Part shown: one piece after another, positions 1 through 11,899 of the stretch | How the letters are laid out: each line of letters starts with the position of its first letter | How positions within the stretch are numbered: position 1 is the stretch's first letter | Source of the DNA: Xylaria sp. FL1777 | Lineage: Eukaryota > Ascomycota > Sordariomycetes > Xylariales > Xylariaceae | Assembly: GCA_022578965.1 (NCBI GenBank) | Contig: MU400545.1 | Span: 62,001 to 126,000 of the forward strand | Length of the DNA: 64,000 bases | Direction: 5' to 3' | Translations under genes and position numbers: made by a program | The notes under the pieces: generated by a model | What the model saw: the letters and a program-made list of their open reading frames with translations, nothing else | The model's database searches: none | Told to the model about the DNA's origin: nothing

Positions 1-482
1 CCACACTCGAAGAACCGGCACCGCATGCACTTCCTCCAATGCCCGATATCCGCATTACGAGCCATTCGCTCACAGCTCAATCCGTAGCCTCCAATGAGCT
101 AACTGCTGACCAAGTGTCGGACATATCTGTGGCCTCGATTACAAGCAGAGTGAGCACTAATAACGCACTTCAAAGTGCACAACCTGACTGCACAATTTCG
201 AACGGACGAAGCCCTGACCGGGAGTCTAATATATCTGTAGAATTAACTGCAAGCGGAACGAGCACTGATAACAATTCACCTCCATTAAAACAAGAAGAAG
301 TAGCAGATCAAGTTAATACAGGTATCACAGATCAAGATCGATCAAGTCCTCGACGTAAAAGTACCGAAGTTGAGGAGAAGCATAAGAAGAGCAAAGTCAA
401 GAAAATGTTCTCTTACTTGAGGTTTCGCCGCCTCGTTTTATGGTTTAGGCGACGAAGTACCCTCCCACGCCATAACGTCTGA
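1..482 (+). CDS. 3' end of a disordered, basic-tailed protein (partial)
   Basis: The frame is open from base 3 of the window to a TGA at 480-482, so the gene most likely starts upstream; the first ATG in view is at 39. About 159 residues are visible. They are rich in Ser, Thr, Asn, Asp and Glu and contain a loose internal repeat: an ISVAS...STNN segment is echoed by ISVEL...STDNN. The end is strongly basic, with KKSKVKK followed by FRRL and FRRRS, and could bind nucleic acid or membrane. I do not recognise a domain. The sequence could be the tail of a larger protein or a chance long frame; the even composition and the missing 5' end favour the former only modestly. Confidence 0.4.
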   Translation, partial: TLEEPAPHALPPMPDIRITSHSLTAQSVASNELTADQVSDISVASITSRVSTNNALQSAQPDCTISNGRSPDRESNISVELTASGTSTDNNSPPLKQEEVADQVNTGITDQDRSSPRRKSTEVEEKHKKSKVKKMFSYLRFRRLVLWFRRRSTLPRHNV

Positions 483-1598
483 GTCGACAGCGTTACGATT
501 CATTATTATAAGGAACAAGCAGCTGAGTCAATGACCTTTATATGTAACGAGCGCTATGTCCCTACCCAAACATGTGGACCTGGTTGGAGTATCATATATC
601 TACCCCGTCTCATCAAAAGTATTATCAACATCTTGCCCTCCTCAACACCCTAGTCTTAATGCCTGGCATAATGTGTACGCATTCTCATTTTCAACATTTC
701 TATCTGAGCCTAGCGGAGAGTCAAAATAATCATTCATCGACGAGAGAGGCAAATACGGACTTCGCTAAGCATCTGTGGCACCTTAACCGTCCACTGCTCG
801 TATAAAAACTAGGTCGCATTAGACAAATAACATTATAAAAGAGACATCGGGTCTTAATTACCGACTCGATATGAAAGTTACTGCTTCCGAGGATTTCTCT
901 CATGTACCTCTCAAGATGCTTTCGACTGTTGTATCGAATAGGGAGAACTTGGGTGTAGTACCCCATCGTTATTGGGATTAGGCAATTGAGGGATGAGTCA
1001 ATAAGGCAGTTTGCTCCAGAGGATGATAAAAGGAGAAGAAGAAGGATGAAGACAGTTGGCCTCCAAGATTCAACCTTATGAAACGACTCTTCCTTATATT
1101 AGCCTACTGATCCTTACCGATTCACGTATATACGTATAACGATGGAGCTCGTGTGTATAGTCAGCAACTCAATACCACCCATAGTGAGGCTTATACCTGA
1201 GGGGAAGTAGTCTACGTCCAGTAGATGCATCATTCCCCATTGTTGATGTAGGCTATGCTGACAGGAAGATAGCCTCAAATTGCACACATGAAGCAGGCTG
1301 GCGCTGACTTCGGGCATAGGGCACGACGGCATCCGTTAGTGCTAGTGACGAAGCAGGCTGGAGGCTGTGCCGATTTCCACATTGCATGTATAGGCGTCTC
1401 CAAAAGATCGCAAAAAACGCCCAAAAACGCCCAATGATCATCAAAGGGAGGAAATACCCCGCCATTGTGGATCGCAGAATACAATTGGCTATGCGAATCT
1501 GCCCTTGCCCTGTGCGTTCTATGACTCTCCTCGTCTTTGATCTGAGGGATTCGAATGAAGAAATCTAAAAGATCCTCTAATTTTCGCGAATCTTCAAG
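483..1598. other. Intergenic stretch
   Basis: No convincing coding potential; the short frames here are unstructured. A 12 bp direct repeat (GAAGCAGGCTGG) occurs at 1290-1301 and 1350-1361. The right part is presumably the promoter of the CorA-like gene. Confidence 0.5.
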
Positions 1599-3429
1599 AT
1601 GGACTGGCTACGCTCAGACGATACTATGTGGGAGAAGAACATGGATATTATGGATTTCACGCCAGCCAAGAGTAAGGTCTTGGTAGTCGCAAAACAAGGG
1701 AGGGTATGCATAAACAGATAAGATAACGACGACTTCATACCTCGTGCCCAGTTAACGATCAGGAATAGGGCGAATTGCATGCACAGGAATACAGTATACA
1801 ATCTGAAGAAGACTGGCAAGACTGGTTCACCCAGGTTAGTTTTATGACTGTGTGTTAAGAGATCCTACTGACAGTCTCAAAGCACTTTCATGAACCAGAT
1901 ACGCATATCACAAGCAAAATCAACTTAATGTGAGTCAGCTTTTAACTACCAGATGATTCATGTTCGTAGTACTAACAATGCCGCAGACTCGGTGCTAGGG
2001 CTGATACCGGAGCTTTCGACCCTGCTGTTCTGTCATATTTACCCTTCTCGGAGTCTATATTCCGGAAATTAATCAAGGAGTTCAAAATACATGGCACGAT
2101 TGCCAGAACAATCAATCGCAACACGAGTTGTGCGTTCATTAGAAAGTTTCACCTTTGGGACTCCCCTCTTGAGCAATCCATAGGTTCGTATACCTTGCTC
2201 TTCTCGCGACCACTATCGTGGATCATCCTTCCTAGATACTAACTTCGTTTATCAGTATATAATTGCAGATCAACAGCATCATGGGAAGGGGACTTAGGCT
2301 TGTCTGTAACATACAACCCTCGAACTCTCACCACTCACGCGGTTATGTACGGCTGTGACAGCGAAACTACAGAGGATATAATCAAACGCCTATCAAGTTC
2401 GGACTTATCTGAACTTCATCCAATGGTCCTGGTAGTGCTCTTTGCCGAGCTCGAGAGGGATAGGTTAGACCGCCTAGTGAGAAATAAAATCAGTCGCCTC
2501 ATACAACAAATTGTCGGAATCGCAGATAACAATAACTACGCCTTAGATGACAAGAACCTATCGTCACTCTCCCCATCTCTAGCAACGTCGATCAAAGACT
2601 GGCTGGAGATGGGAGACCTAAGAAACGGGCTGCAGGCATTCAAGCGCAAGATGCGAGACATGATCGAGCATATGGACGAACTTCAAGACATGCTCCTCGA
2701 CCCGCGAAGCAACAGCAGATACGGGTTTGCCACAGACCTAGACCCAGAAACACTCCGCGGCCTCGAGGACACAGGCGCGAAGATCAAAGAGCGACTAAAA
2801 CACCTCGTGGACGAGTTCGACGAGCACATCCAGAAATGCGCGACTATCATTGACGGCGTAGGCCTCGCATCCCAACTAGTAAATGACTCCCTAGACCCGT
2901 CACCCTCGAACTGGGGCAGTGATTCTGACTATTCGCTAGGAATGGAACCAGATAGGTCGCAAAGACACGTTCACGAACCTAGAAATCGCGCACAACGGGC
3001 TGAAAGTGGCGCAGCACACAAGACGGGACAGCGAGCTGATGAAATCAATCGCACTCCTAACCATGGTGTTTCTGCCAGCGACGTTCGTCGCAGTACGTCA
3101 TCCACCACCTTATCCCTTCCTAATAAGCAGATCTCTCTTTTTTTTTTTTTTTCTTGTCTGTGTCTAACGCTCGTTTTCTCTAGACTCTCTTCTCTATGGG
3201 CATCTTCGAATGGAAGGGCATGCACGGGGAGATCCTGAGCGTGAGTCCGTACATCTGGCTCTATGTCGCGGTCACGGTCGTCATTACTTCCGTGACGCTG
3301 GGAACGTGGTACCTCTGGGTGAAGCAGCGACGAGTTGTCCAGGAGGAGGACCTCGAGGCCCAGCGCCAGGAGCTCAGCGAGAAGAAGAGCTTCACCTCTA
3401 GCTCGACTGCTTCCAGTCGTACTTCATGA
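1599..3429 (+). CDS. CorA-like Mg2+ transporter family protein (fungal divergent type)
   Basis: Seven exons join cleanly: 1599-1703, 1787-1834, 1883-1929, 1987-2183, 2256-2878, 2940-3092 and 3184-3429, giving 472 residues. The soluble N-terminal part carries features I associate with the fungal CorA-like family: a DFTPAK segment near the start, IHGTIARTINRNTSC in exon 4, and YNCRSTASWEGD across the exon 4/5 junction. A helical region follows, then TNLEIAHNGLKVAQHTRRDS and the first membrane helix (MKSIALLTMVFLPATFVA, exon 6). Exon 7 carries FSMGIFEW and a second membrane helix (about YIWLYVAVTVVITSVTLGTWYLW). The canonical GMN signature after helix 1 is absent, as is common in this fungal group, so Mg2+ transport itself is unproven. 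Reading straight through exon 5 gives a misleading longer frame; the 61 bp intron at 2879-2939 restores the conserved frame. The starts of exons 2 and 3 are the least certain. Confidence 0.7.
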
Positions 3430-3796
3430 ACGGCAAAATCAACGACGTCTAGACAGACCTCGGGTTAACTAGATCACAAGACTAGTTATTAAGTTTCCTT
3501 TGTCTCTATTTTGCTCCTATTAATTCTAGGAATGGGGTGTTTCTGCATGAGGTTGTTGCAACAACTGGGGCTCGGTAGGAGGGTAGGCGTTGAAGGGTTC
3601 ATGGGAGGAAAGGCGTTGTACCGTAGACATTTCTTTGATAATTCTTCATCTAAACAACTAGATATCTAGTGTTTATGATATGACCTACTCCATGAGTACC
3701 TCTGTTTTTGATAGTATTAATATATAACGATTTGACGTAGCATAGCCATCCAGAGCCTCGGTAGCCAGGCTAGTTATAGTAGAAAGGATGTCTCGT
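3430..3796. other. Convergent intergenic stretch
   Basis: This is the 3' region shared by the CorA-like gene (+) and the amidase (-). It is AT-rich between about 3630 and 3740. I see nothing else in it. Confidence 0.5.
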
Positions 3797-5636
3797 TTAG
3801 TCAATATCGAGTGGTTCGTACTTATCCTCTCCTAGCGCATCCTCTACCCTTTTCATAATCGCTAATACCTTCTCTTCTTCGAGCCTGCGTCCCACAACCT
3901 GGATACCGACTGGAAGACCGTCCATATCGTCAGCATCGTATAACTTGTAAGCTCCCTGAGCAACACCGTTGAGTTTGCGTATGTCGAATCCGGGGGGGAG
4001 GTTATCAATATCCTTATCAACATATGTTATAGGAATGCAGCCGGCAGTGTAATCAAGCTGCGATAATTAGGAACAGACTACTTGTGTCATATACGGGATA
4101 TGATGGTGTGGAAGGAGACTTACCACATTAAAAAGAAACGTGTATCCGCAACTGCTGACCGCATCTTTCATGCCATCATGCGGGACTGCAGGAGTAGCAT
4201 TCGTGGGTGCGAGAATGAAGTCAATGTCGGCCTTGTTCCACCAGTCGAACCATTTGCTTCGGTACGCCTCGCGCTTGGCAACCAATTGCCAGTTTTCGTA
4301 TGCAGTTTTCTGGTGCCAGCCCTTAATAAGCCCAGCCCATATGTCGTCTTTCCGAATATACTTCACCCAGAGGTAATAGATGTACTTGAACGGGCGCGAA
4401 AGTCTCATCAGCCAGTCCATCTGGTCAGCTCCTGGGTCATTCCACTCGCCAAATCGCATGAAGGATTTGAACATCTGGCAACCATCGGCATTCAGCAAAT
4501 GCGCACCCAGATACAGAGCTTCGTAAGGTGAAGGCGGATCGATTTCTACGATTTCGTGACCAGCAACCTTCAATGCTGTTTCTGTTTCTTCAAGTGCCCG
4601 GCGGCAGGCTGGACTCGGATCTACGACGCCATCGGTCCGTAAGATGCCCACGCGAAGCTTGCTCTTTGTCGCATACTCCTTTTCGACGTCAGAGCGCCAA
4701 GCGAGAGGATGAACAGAGTAATCGTATTTCCAGGGCTGCATACCGATAAGAGCTCGTGTAAAGTATGTCAAGTCGTTCAAGGTTCGAGCCATCGGACTGT
4801 AGACGCTAGGGACACCTTCTTGACCTGGCATGCTTGTCGAGAAGCCGGCTTTCGGCCACCGCCCAGTTGAGCATTTGAGCGAGTAAATGCCGGAGAAATG
4901 AGCTGGCGCTCGAACACTGCCAGCTACATCGCTGCCAATTCCTATGCGGCCACCCAGAGCGAGAAGCGCTGACTCACCACCAGTCGAGCCACCAGGCGAA
5001 TACTTGCTGTTGTGAGGGTTAGTACACCGCCCCCAAACGTCGTTGGTGGACTCGAAACTAAGCAGTGTGATGGGAAGGTTCGTCTTCACGTAGGGAACAG
5101 CTCCAGCATCCTTGAGTAGTCGAACTGTCGGGCCGTCCTCGGCATATTTCTTGCCAACGAAACTGCTGAAACCAACCGTCGAATCGAATCCCCCAACGTT
5201 CATAGTGTCCTTCAAGCTTACGGGAATGCCAGCCAAGGGACCCTTGAAGTTAATTGAGCCATCTCGAATCCAACCCTCGGCCGCGGGGATCATGACCTCG
5301 GTGACACAATTGGTCTTGTCGTGAGCTTTCAGCGCCACTTTACCGTAGGTGTTGAGGAGGGCCGAGGGCTGAAGCACGCCTTTCTGGACATCGTCGACGA
5401 GTTCCTCGATTGGCCTGTCCACGATTTCCCGATCTAGGGGCGTGAAAGGCCCGCGATACCGGCCGAGAGCATTAATCCGCTCGGTCCGCTCATTCTTCTT
5501 AAATTGACTGTCAATCTATCAGCGAATGCGAGCTACAGGGTGCACAACCATCGAAGCAGAGAGCAATGGATGCAAAACAAGCTGGTAAAACTCACCAGTC
5601 ACGTCTATGCTGCAGATAATCAAGGAAAAATACCAT
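3797..5636 (-). CDS. Amidase (amidase signature family)
   Basis: Three exons, in transcript order 5636-5596, 5507-4124 and 4057-3797, give 561 residues with all phases consistent; 88 bp and 66 bp introns have GT-AG ends. The amidase-signature Ser-cisSer-Lys triad is visible: Lys about 113 in GIPVSLKDTMN, Ser about 188 in GGSTGGES, and nucleophile Ser about 211 in GSDVAGSVR. The C-terminal exon ends with the family's LPVGIQVVGRR motif. Length and architecture match fungal acetamidase/fatty-acid-amide-hydrolase-like enzymes, which hydrolyse amides to acid plus ammonia. No signal peptide is apparent, so a cytosolic enzyme is likely. Substrate cannot be told from sequence. The small 41-nt first exon is supported by in-frame fusion to a long conserved leader (FTPLDREIVDRPIEELV). 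The nearest gene upstream is divergent. Confidence 0.88.
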
Positions 5637-6589
5637 GTTGGAAGAAAGGAGGAGTGGATAGCTTTTGGGGAGATAATATAAGTTATGCCACTTGCTCCCT
5701 TAGCGAAGGGAATTGGGGATGGCGACGTAAGTTGGGATGTACACTACCTAGATACTAAGTAGATAAAGGGGGGTAGATAAAGAAGAGGGAAAATCGATTG
5801 AAATTGAATAGAGCGAAACTCCCCGCAGCTTATCAGACAGATTAGACTTATGTATATCCCCTTCGTGCCTTCTCAGGCCTTCGTCGCCAGTCACCGCTCT
5901 ATCTGTACCTCCCTCCTTATCCCACTGTGGTCCGATAGATAGTGTGCCGACCTGATAAACAAGCCGATATACGCAGCTGTGTACACAGTAGCATGCACAT
6001 CCGTTCCTAGCCGTCCACAGCATCCCCTGGACCAACCGCGTGGGACTTCCCCACAGGGAAATGGGGCATACCCCATCCTTGGCTACACCCCGCTATCCTC
6101 TATCTGACTCTAGGTGATAAACAGCGCACTCGTGGATACATTAGGTCACCGATGGTACCGGTAGTCACGTCGGACTAGCCAAACCGATCCGAATATCGGC
6201 TGGTGATTCTCATGTCCACGTGTGGAAAGGGTTGTTGTACCGACTCGCTGTACGCCGTCTCGCTAATATTTTGATTTAAGATAGATGCCTGATAATGTGC
6301 TGGTATATGATATCATATAATTATACCTAAAGGTATTTATCGACTTACATTGATGTGTTTAGGATTTTTCCATCATTAATCCCTTGCCTTGTTACTCACC
6401 TAGTTTCAACCCTTATTAGCCCGTCCTACCCTAGAGAAGAACCCCTCACCAGTTAGATAGATTCCATAGTGAGGCTCAGCTTTGTTGTACCACGTGTTCT
6501 ATCACACAGCGGGTATAAGTGGATATGTAAACAGCTATCTAGCTGGGCTAGCTTGGCCTCAAGAGTTCACAAAACAGAGATCAAGCATA
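5637..6589. other. Divergent promoter region, amidase / MBL protein
   Basis: Head-to-head spacing of about 950 bp. The frames present are short and unconserved in character, including one on the minus strand (5748-6035). I see no repeat or RNA gene. Confidence 0.5.
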
Positions 6590-7534
6590 ATGATATTCGA
6601 AACCGAGTCTTCATATGATCCGAAGCGGACCGGCTCTTGGCTGGTATGCAAAACATGCGGTACACAGTTTCCCACTGATGACAGGCACAAAGTCACAACA
6701 TGCTTCATCTGCGATGACCCGCGGCAATATGTGCCGCCCAGCGGACAGTCTTTCACATCGCTCGATGCGCTGCGCTCAAGCGGGCATAGTAATGTCTTCA
6801 CGCCGGTAGCCGCGGACCCAGAGCGGCTCGTCGCGATCAACACGCAACCTCGAGTCGCCATAGGACAGCGCGCCATTCTCGTCCGCACGCCGCAAGGAAA
6901 TGTCCTCTGGGACTGCGTCACGCTGCTCGACGACGAGACCATAGCGAAGGTGAAAGAGCTGGGCGGACTGAAAGCCATCGTCATCTCGCACCCGCATTAC
7001 TACTCCACGCACCTCGAGTGGGCACGGGCATTCGACTGCCCCGTCTACCTCGCAGCCGAGGATAGGGAGTGGTTGGCGCAACAAGACGCGAGCCGGCAAG
7101 TCCTCATCACTGAGACGGAGACAGAGGTCTTCGGCACAAAGGTGCTGAAGCTCGGGGGTCACTTCCCCGGTTCCTTGGTTCTCCTGTTTGCAGGTAGGCT
7201 GCTGATTGCCGATACCTTTTTTGCTACGCCGTCGGGGCTGGGGAATTGGGACGCGGATGCAGTTGGCACGGCACGCGAGAGGCCGAGGGGAATGAGTACT
7301 TTTGCGTTCATGTGGAGCTACCCGAACATGATTCCGCTTGCGCCTGACGAGCTGGAGCACATGTGGGCTATCTTGAAGAAGTATGAGTTCGGCAGTACGC
7401 ATGGTGCATTCCCTGGTATGGATATTGTTAAGACGCCTGCAGAGATGAAGCAGAGGGTGTTGGAGAGCATGCAGATACAAATCAGATATTCGGGGCATGG
7501 AGGACATGCAATGCTAAGAGAGACGATTGCGTAG
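6590..7534 (+). CDS. Metallo-beta-lactamase-fold protein with N-terminal zinc-ribbon-like cysteines
   Basis: Intronless, 314 residues from the ATG at 6590; the frame extends upstream to a TTG at 6482, but the sequence before the ATG does not resemble protein. The N-terminus has two Cys pairs (CKTC at about 20-23 and CFIC at about 38-41) that look like a small zinc knuckle. The MBL core follows: an ILVRTPQGNVLWD strand, then SHPHYYSTHLEWA, a variant of the HxHxDH metal motif in which the Asp is not at its usual place. Later come a conserved GGHFPGS with a metal-ligand His, LLIADTFFA with a probable bridging Asp, and SGHGGHAML-type C-terminal residues. A hydrolase or thioesterase-like role is a family-level guess. 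The altered metal motif could mean one metal site or a different ligand set. Confidence 0.8.
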   Translation: MIFETESSYDPKRTGSWLVCKTCGTQFPTDDRHKVTTCFICDDPRQYVPPSGQSFTSLDALRSSGHSNVFTPVAADPERLVAINTQPRVAIGQRAILVRTPQGNVLWDCVTLLDDETIAKVKELGGLKAIVISHPHYYSTHLEWARAFDCPVYLAAEDREWLAQQDASRQVLITETETEVFGTKVLKLGGHFPGSLVLLFAGRLLIADTFFATPSGLGNWDADAVGTARERPRGMSTFAFMWSYPNMIPLAPDELEHMWAILKKYEFGSTHGAFPGMDIVKTPAEMKQRVLESMQIQIRYSGHGGHAMLRETIA

Positions 7535-7806
7535 CGAGTGAGTATGATGAAATAAAAAATGCGTATTCATTGCAAGGGAGTTTTATTCTCCCTTTTTATT
7601 GTTTTTCATGTGGATTGTTACAATCCGAGCTTCTCTCACGTATAGTATATACATAACATGTGACTTACTCGTAATCCTGTGAAGTAAGCTGTCCAGGCGA
7701 ATATGCGGCTTATATCCTTGTACCACACATCTTCTAGATACTCCTCATGTCATACTATCATACATCTTGTGTCATATGATTATGTCTATTTACATGCCCA
7801 AAATCA
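7535..7806. other. Convergent 3' region
   Basis: Short AT-rich gap between two convergent genes. It contains an oppositely oriented poly-pyrimidine/poly-purine stretch near 7580-7610 that may mark 3' ends. Confidence 0.4.
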
Positions 7807-8949
7807 TCATAATTTGCTCTCACCGGACTGGGGGATCTTGACGACAACTTTGCCCCAGGATTCTCTGCCACCGAGGGCAATTAGAGCATCGGGAATAGCC
7901 TCAAGTCCCACAAATTCCTTATCTGTAAAGACGGTACTCTTGAACTTGCCTTGTTCGATGAGATTTCCAATCCCCTTCCACACGACTGGAATGCTTTCCT
8001 TCTCAAACTTGGCATACATACCCCAGTGGATGCCGACAAGCGATATGTTCTTGAGCAAGACCTTATTCATCGCGACCTTCTCAATAGAGCCCGCGGCAAA
8101 CCCAACAATAAGAATGCGTCCATTCCACGCAACGCACTTCGTGCTCTTGTCGACTAACCCGACGGGATCGTATATAATATCGACACCGCGGCCCTTGGGC
8201 GTGAGTTTCCGCACCTTGTCCGGCCACGACGCATCCCGGTAGTCGATGACATGGTCAGCCCCAAAAGCGCGCGCGACCTCCAGCTTGCGCGCCGTTCCCG
8301 CCGTCGCGACGACCGTAGCGCCGAACGCTTTCGCAATCTGAACGGCCGCCAAGCCGACGCCGCCCGCTGCGGCGTGCACGAGGACCCAGTCTCCGGCTTT
8401 CACGCCGGCTCGCAAAACCAGGGCGCCATAGCTGGTTGGTGCCGTCACGAAGAGGCCTGCCGCGTCCGTGAAGGACCAGTCCCGGGGCACGGGGAGCAGC
8501 TGCTCTTCGGTAGCGCAAACCTGAGTCGCGTAGGCGCCTTGGCTGGCACCGAATACACGGCTACCGACGGGGAACTTGGGCGACTTGGAGTTCGCGGGCG
8601 CCGCGAGGACGATACCCGAGAACTCGGCGCCAGACACCCAAGGAAAAGCTACAAGTCATTGGTCAGTAAAAGAAAAAATGCGGCCGAGACTGAATAAATG
8701 GATATGGCGGTGTCAGTGCGTACGAGGTTGGTGCTGATATTTGCCCTGGACTTGGAGAATGTCGAAGAAATTGGTCGCTGCTGCATGCACCTCGATAAGG
8801 TATTGATCGGGTGACGGTTTGGGGTCAGCGAGCTCGCTCACTTTGAGCTCCTTTGGGCCCTTTTATGCCTTCGATATTAGTCACTGTTGTTGGTAAGGAT
8901 CGCTGCTTTGTCTCACCTTGACATATTTCGCAAGCTGTATGCCTCGCAT
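7807..8949 (-). CDS. Zinc-less MDR family oxidoreductase (NADPH:quinone oxidoreductase-like)
   Basis: Three exons, 8949-8917, 8859-8724 and 8648-7807, give 336 residues with consistent phases. The first exon encodes only 11 residues (MRGIQLAKYVK). The second gives GPKELKVSELADPKPSPDQYLIEVHAAATNFFDILQ-type text, the usual GroES-like start of medium-chain dehydrogenases. The third has the nucleotide-binding motif AAAGGVGLAAVQIAKAFGA, then ADHVIDYRD and DIIYDPVG. The catalytic-zinc Cys/His pattern of alcohol dehydrogenases is not evident, which favours the quinone oxidoreductase/crystallin-like subgroup. It probably reduces quinones or enones with NADPH. No targeting sequence is obvious. Expression cannot be judged beyond a long upstream intergenic region shared with the divergent DSK2 gene. 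Confidence 0.85.
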
Positions 8950-10502
8950 GGTTTATATAATAATACAGCACAGTCTAATAGCGGTAAACAGATGATAATG
9001 CGACTCAGGAGCTTAAGCTAGAATTCTTTCCACCCGTACTTTTCATCTGTAGATATTAGGCGAGTGGGAAGAGCTGGGTTTGGATGAGAATGAGGTTGGA
9101 AAAGGATAGAGAGAGGCATGTAACCTGCCATCAACTAAGCTAAGGTTGCCGACTTGACTTGATGCCTCGGTATCGTGTCTGATTGGCTTAGACTGGATGT
9201 GGTGTTGAGTCTTTGCCATTTTGGGCAATATGATGCACATTATCTCAAATACTAATCTACATGTAGCAGCCTACCAGTACTTAAAACGCACTTTCATAGA
9301 CATATGGTTAGAATTCATAAGATTCACGTGCTTATAATAAGGATTCATATGGTGAGCAACATTATTTTACCAGCTTCAATAGGGATATAAGCTGTAGGCA
9401 TAGTTGCAATGGATCATGAGCGAGCCTGAGTGCACAGGTGGTCTTTAATCTTCTTTTAGTATTTAGCATCTAGTACCCTTGAACTACACGTGGCTATTAA
9501 CTCATGACTTACAGTAGGTTCCACGTGTATTAATCACTCACTTACATGAATACATATATACACTGGAGCAGTGGTATGACGCGGACTTACTATGTACTTA
9601 CAGAAAGCTGTAGATGCCAAGAGAACGACCTTGGAGAAAGGGATGGACGGCTGAAAGTTGAGGACGCCCACCGACCTAGCCGCCTCGCCTACCGTAGTAT
9701 AAGGATAGTACCTAGGTACCTAGTGGAATTCATAAGGTAGTAATGTAGATATTGATCGTATCTCCTATCTCATATATGTAAGTATGATGGCCCCCAAGTG
9801 TCACTGGTGGTTGTAAATACCTACCTGCATATGTAGGTGTAGCCGATGCAGTCACTTCACAGAGCCTTGGCCACTAGGTATATTTAAGAAGTACTTATCA
9901 TGCGATCACAAGTGTACAGATAATATACCTCTATATGTACCCAGATTAGGGAGAGATATGAATGGAACACCTGAGCGATCCCGACCGGCCCGTATTTTAA
10001 GTATTTTGTTTATTTACCTACCTACCTACCTGCTTATACGTCGGGAAGTAAGGGATATATCTAACGTAGGTACTTGATTGCAAGTGCACAGCTTACAGCT
10101 TACACAACAGCACGCCATTTAGGTAGCCAGGTAGGCGCGTACAGCGTCTCTGATCCGCCACAACCCTTGGCTGACGACCGCCCATCCGCCCGCCAACAGC
10201 CTGCCCCACCAACATACATCCGTCCATCATCATCAGGTCCAGTAGTCGATCTGCCTCGTGTGCTGCACCTTGACTAGCATCAAGCTCCAACTTCCTTGCG
10301 ACTTTCTCTTCCACCGTGAGCTCCCTCTCCAAACTCTCCGCTGCCCTGCTGCTCTGCGCTGCGTCGCGTTCATCGGCCACACTCACCTACATCATCCTAG
10401 CAACATTACTAAGTCCCGGTCTACGCTTACCAAATACAGCCGCAGATAGCGACATTTCGCAAGCTACCCATCCCCCGCGGCTCCAGCTCCAGACGTCCCG
10501 CG
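8950..10502. other. Divergent promoter region with TACCTA-type low-complexity repeats
   Basis: About 1.55 kb separate the MDR gene and DSK2, with no convincing gene. It holds several clusters built from CCTA/TAGG: a palindromic run around 9708-9722 and a (CCTA)n run at about 10015-10032. The last few hundred bases before 10503 are pyrimidine-rich and resemble a fungal 5' leader for DSK2. Confidence 0.5.
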
Positions 10503-11899
10503 ATGGCCGACTCTGCCGAGGGGGCCTCTGCCGACCCCCAGGTCACCTTCAAGGTGAAGACCTCGGGCGACAAGCAACATACCGTCACCATGGCCGAGTC
10601 CGCCACTGTTGCCGACCTCAAGGCCAAGCTCGCCGGCTCTGACTTTGAAGATATCCCGCCTGAGCGCCAGCGCCTCATCTACTCTGGTCGCGTCATGAAG
10701 AACGAAGAGCCCTTGAGCACTTACAAGATCAAGGCCGGCAACACCGTCCACCTGGTGAAGAGCGCTGCTAGCAATCCTGCCCCCGCACCCTCGTCGTCTT
10801 CTACCTCGACTCCCGCCGCGCCTCAGGTCCCTACCAACATGGCCGCTGGTACTGCTAATAACCCTCTGGCAGGGTTGACTGGTGCGAGATACGCGGGCTT
10901 GACGAACCTGCCTTCGGCTGACATGTTCGGTCCCGACGGTGGCGTAAGTATTCCTCTACTACTAAATCTTGCCTTATCACTAATACGGGAGCCTGGTCCT
11001 AGATGGTTGGGTCGATGATGGACGAAGATCAGCTTGCCAATATGCTCAACAACCCTCAAGTTGCCCAGCAGATGAACGAGATGATGAACAACGACCAGTT
11101 TCTCGATATGATGATCCAATCTAACCCTATGCTACGGAACAACCCTAATGCCCGTGAGATGGTTCGGTCACCATTCTTCCGTCAGATGATGACCAATCCC
11201 GAGGCTCTAAGAAGTGCCGCTCGATTACAACGCATGATGAGAGGCAACGGTAGCCAAGGCGCTTTCCCCATGCCTGGCGTAACCGATACCACACCTGGCA
11301 CCGGAAGCGACAATGCTACAAACAATGGCGCCCAAGGTCAGCCTAACCTATTTGATCCGGCTGCCTGGGCCAATATTCCGGGCCTGACAGTTTTGGGTGG
11401 CCAGTCTAACCCACTTGCTGGCCTCTTTAACCCTTATGGTACGCCTTCTGGCGGCGCTGGCCAGTCTGGAACGACCAGCCCAACCCCAGGAAATACTAGC
11501 ACACAGGCTGGCAACAACACAAACAGCAATGACAGCGCTACTACTACCACCAACCAAGGACAGGGAGCAAATGCGCAGGGTGCTTCAAGTCCGCCGCCTA
11601 ACCCGTTTGCAAACCTATTTGGTGGCGGTCTTGGCGCAAACCAGAATGCTGCTAATAATCCCTTCGGCATGCCACCGATGAATCCCGAAGCGCTGCAACA
11701 GATGATGCAGCTCCTAGGAGTGGGTGGATCAGGATCATCACCATCTCCAGCTGACAATCGACCACCCGAAGAGCGATACGCAGAACAGCTCCGTCAACTG
11801 AACGATATGGGATTCTACGATTTCGACAGGAACGTGGCAGCCTTGCGACGAAGCGGCGGAAGCGTACAGGGTGCCATTGAGCATCTGCTAAGCTCGTAA
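10503..11899 (+). CDS. DSK2: Ubiquilin/Dsk2-type UBL-UBA proteasome shuttle
   Basis: Two exons, 10503-10943 and 11003-11899 (59 bp intron), encode 445 residues. Residues about 13-90 form a ubiquitin-like domain (VTFKVKTSGDKQHTV ... IPPERQRLIYSGRVMKNEEPLSTYKIKAGNTVHLV). A linker follows with STI1-like segments rich in NN, QQM and NP (for example MLNNPQVAQQMNEMMNND and NPMLRNNP). The middle is Asn/Gly/Thr/Pro-rich and disordered. The C-terminus is a UBA domain (RYAEQLRQLNDMGFYDFDRNVAALRRSGGSVQGAIEHLLS). The order UBL-STI1-UBA is diagnostic of ubiquilin/Dsk2, which brings polyubiquitinated clients to the proteasome. Rad23 is excluded by the single UBA and the STI1 repeats. Confidence 0.95.

Noticed and set aside
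2300..3238. 312-residue continuous frame as a separate protein
   Set aside because: After 2878 it runs through an intron into a wrong frame; the spliced frame carries the conserved CorA-like membrane segment.
6776..7507. 243-residue minus-strand frame
   Set aside because: Antisense shadow of the MBL-fold gene.
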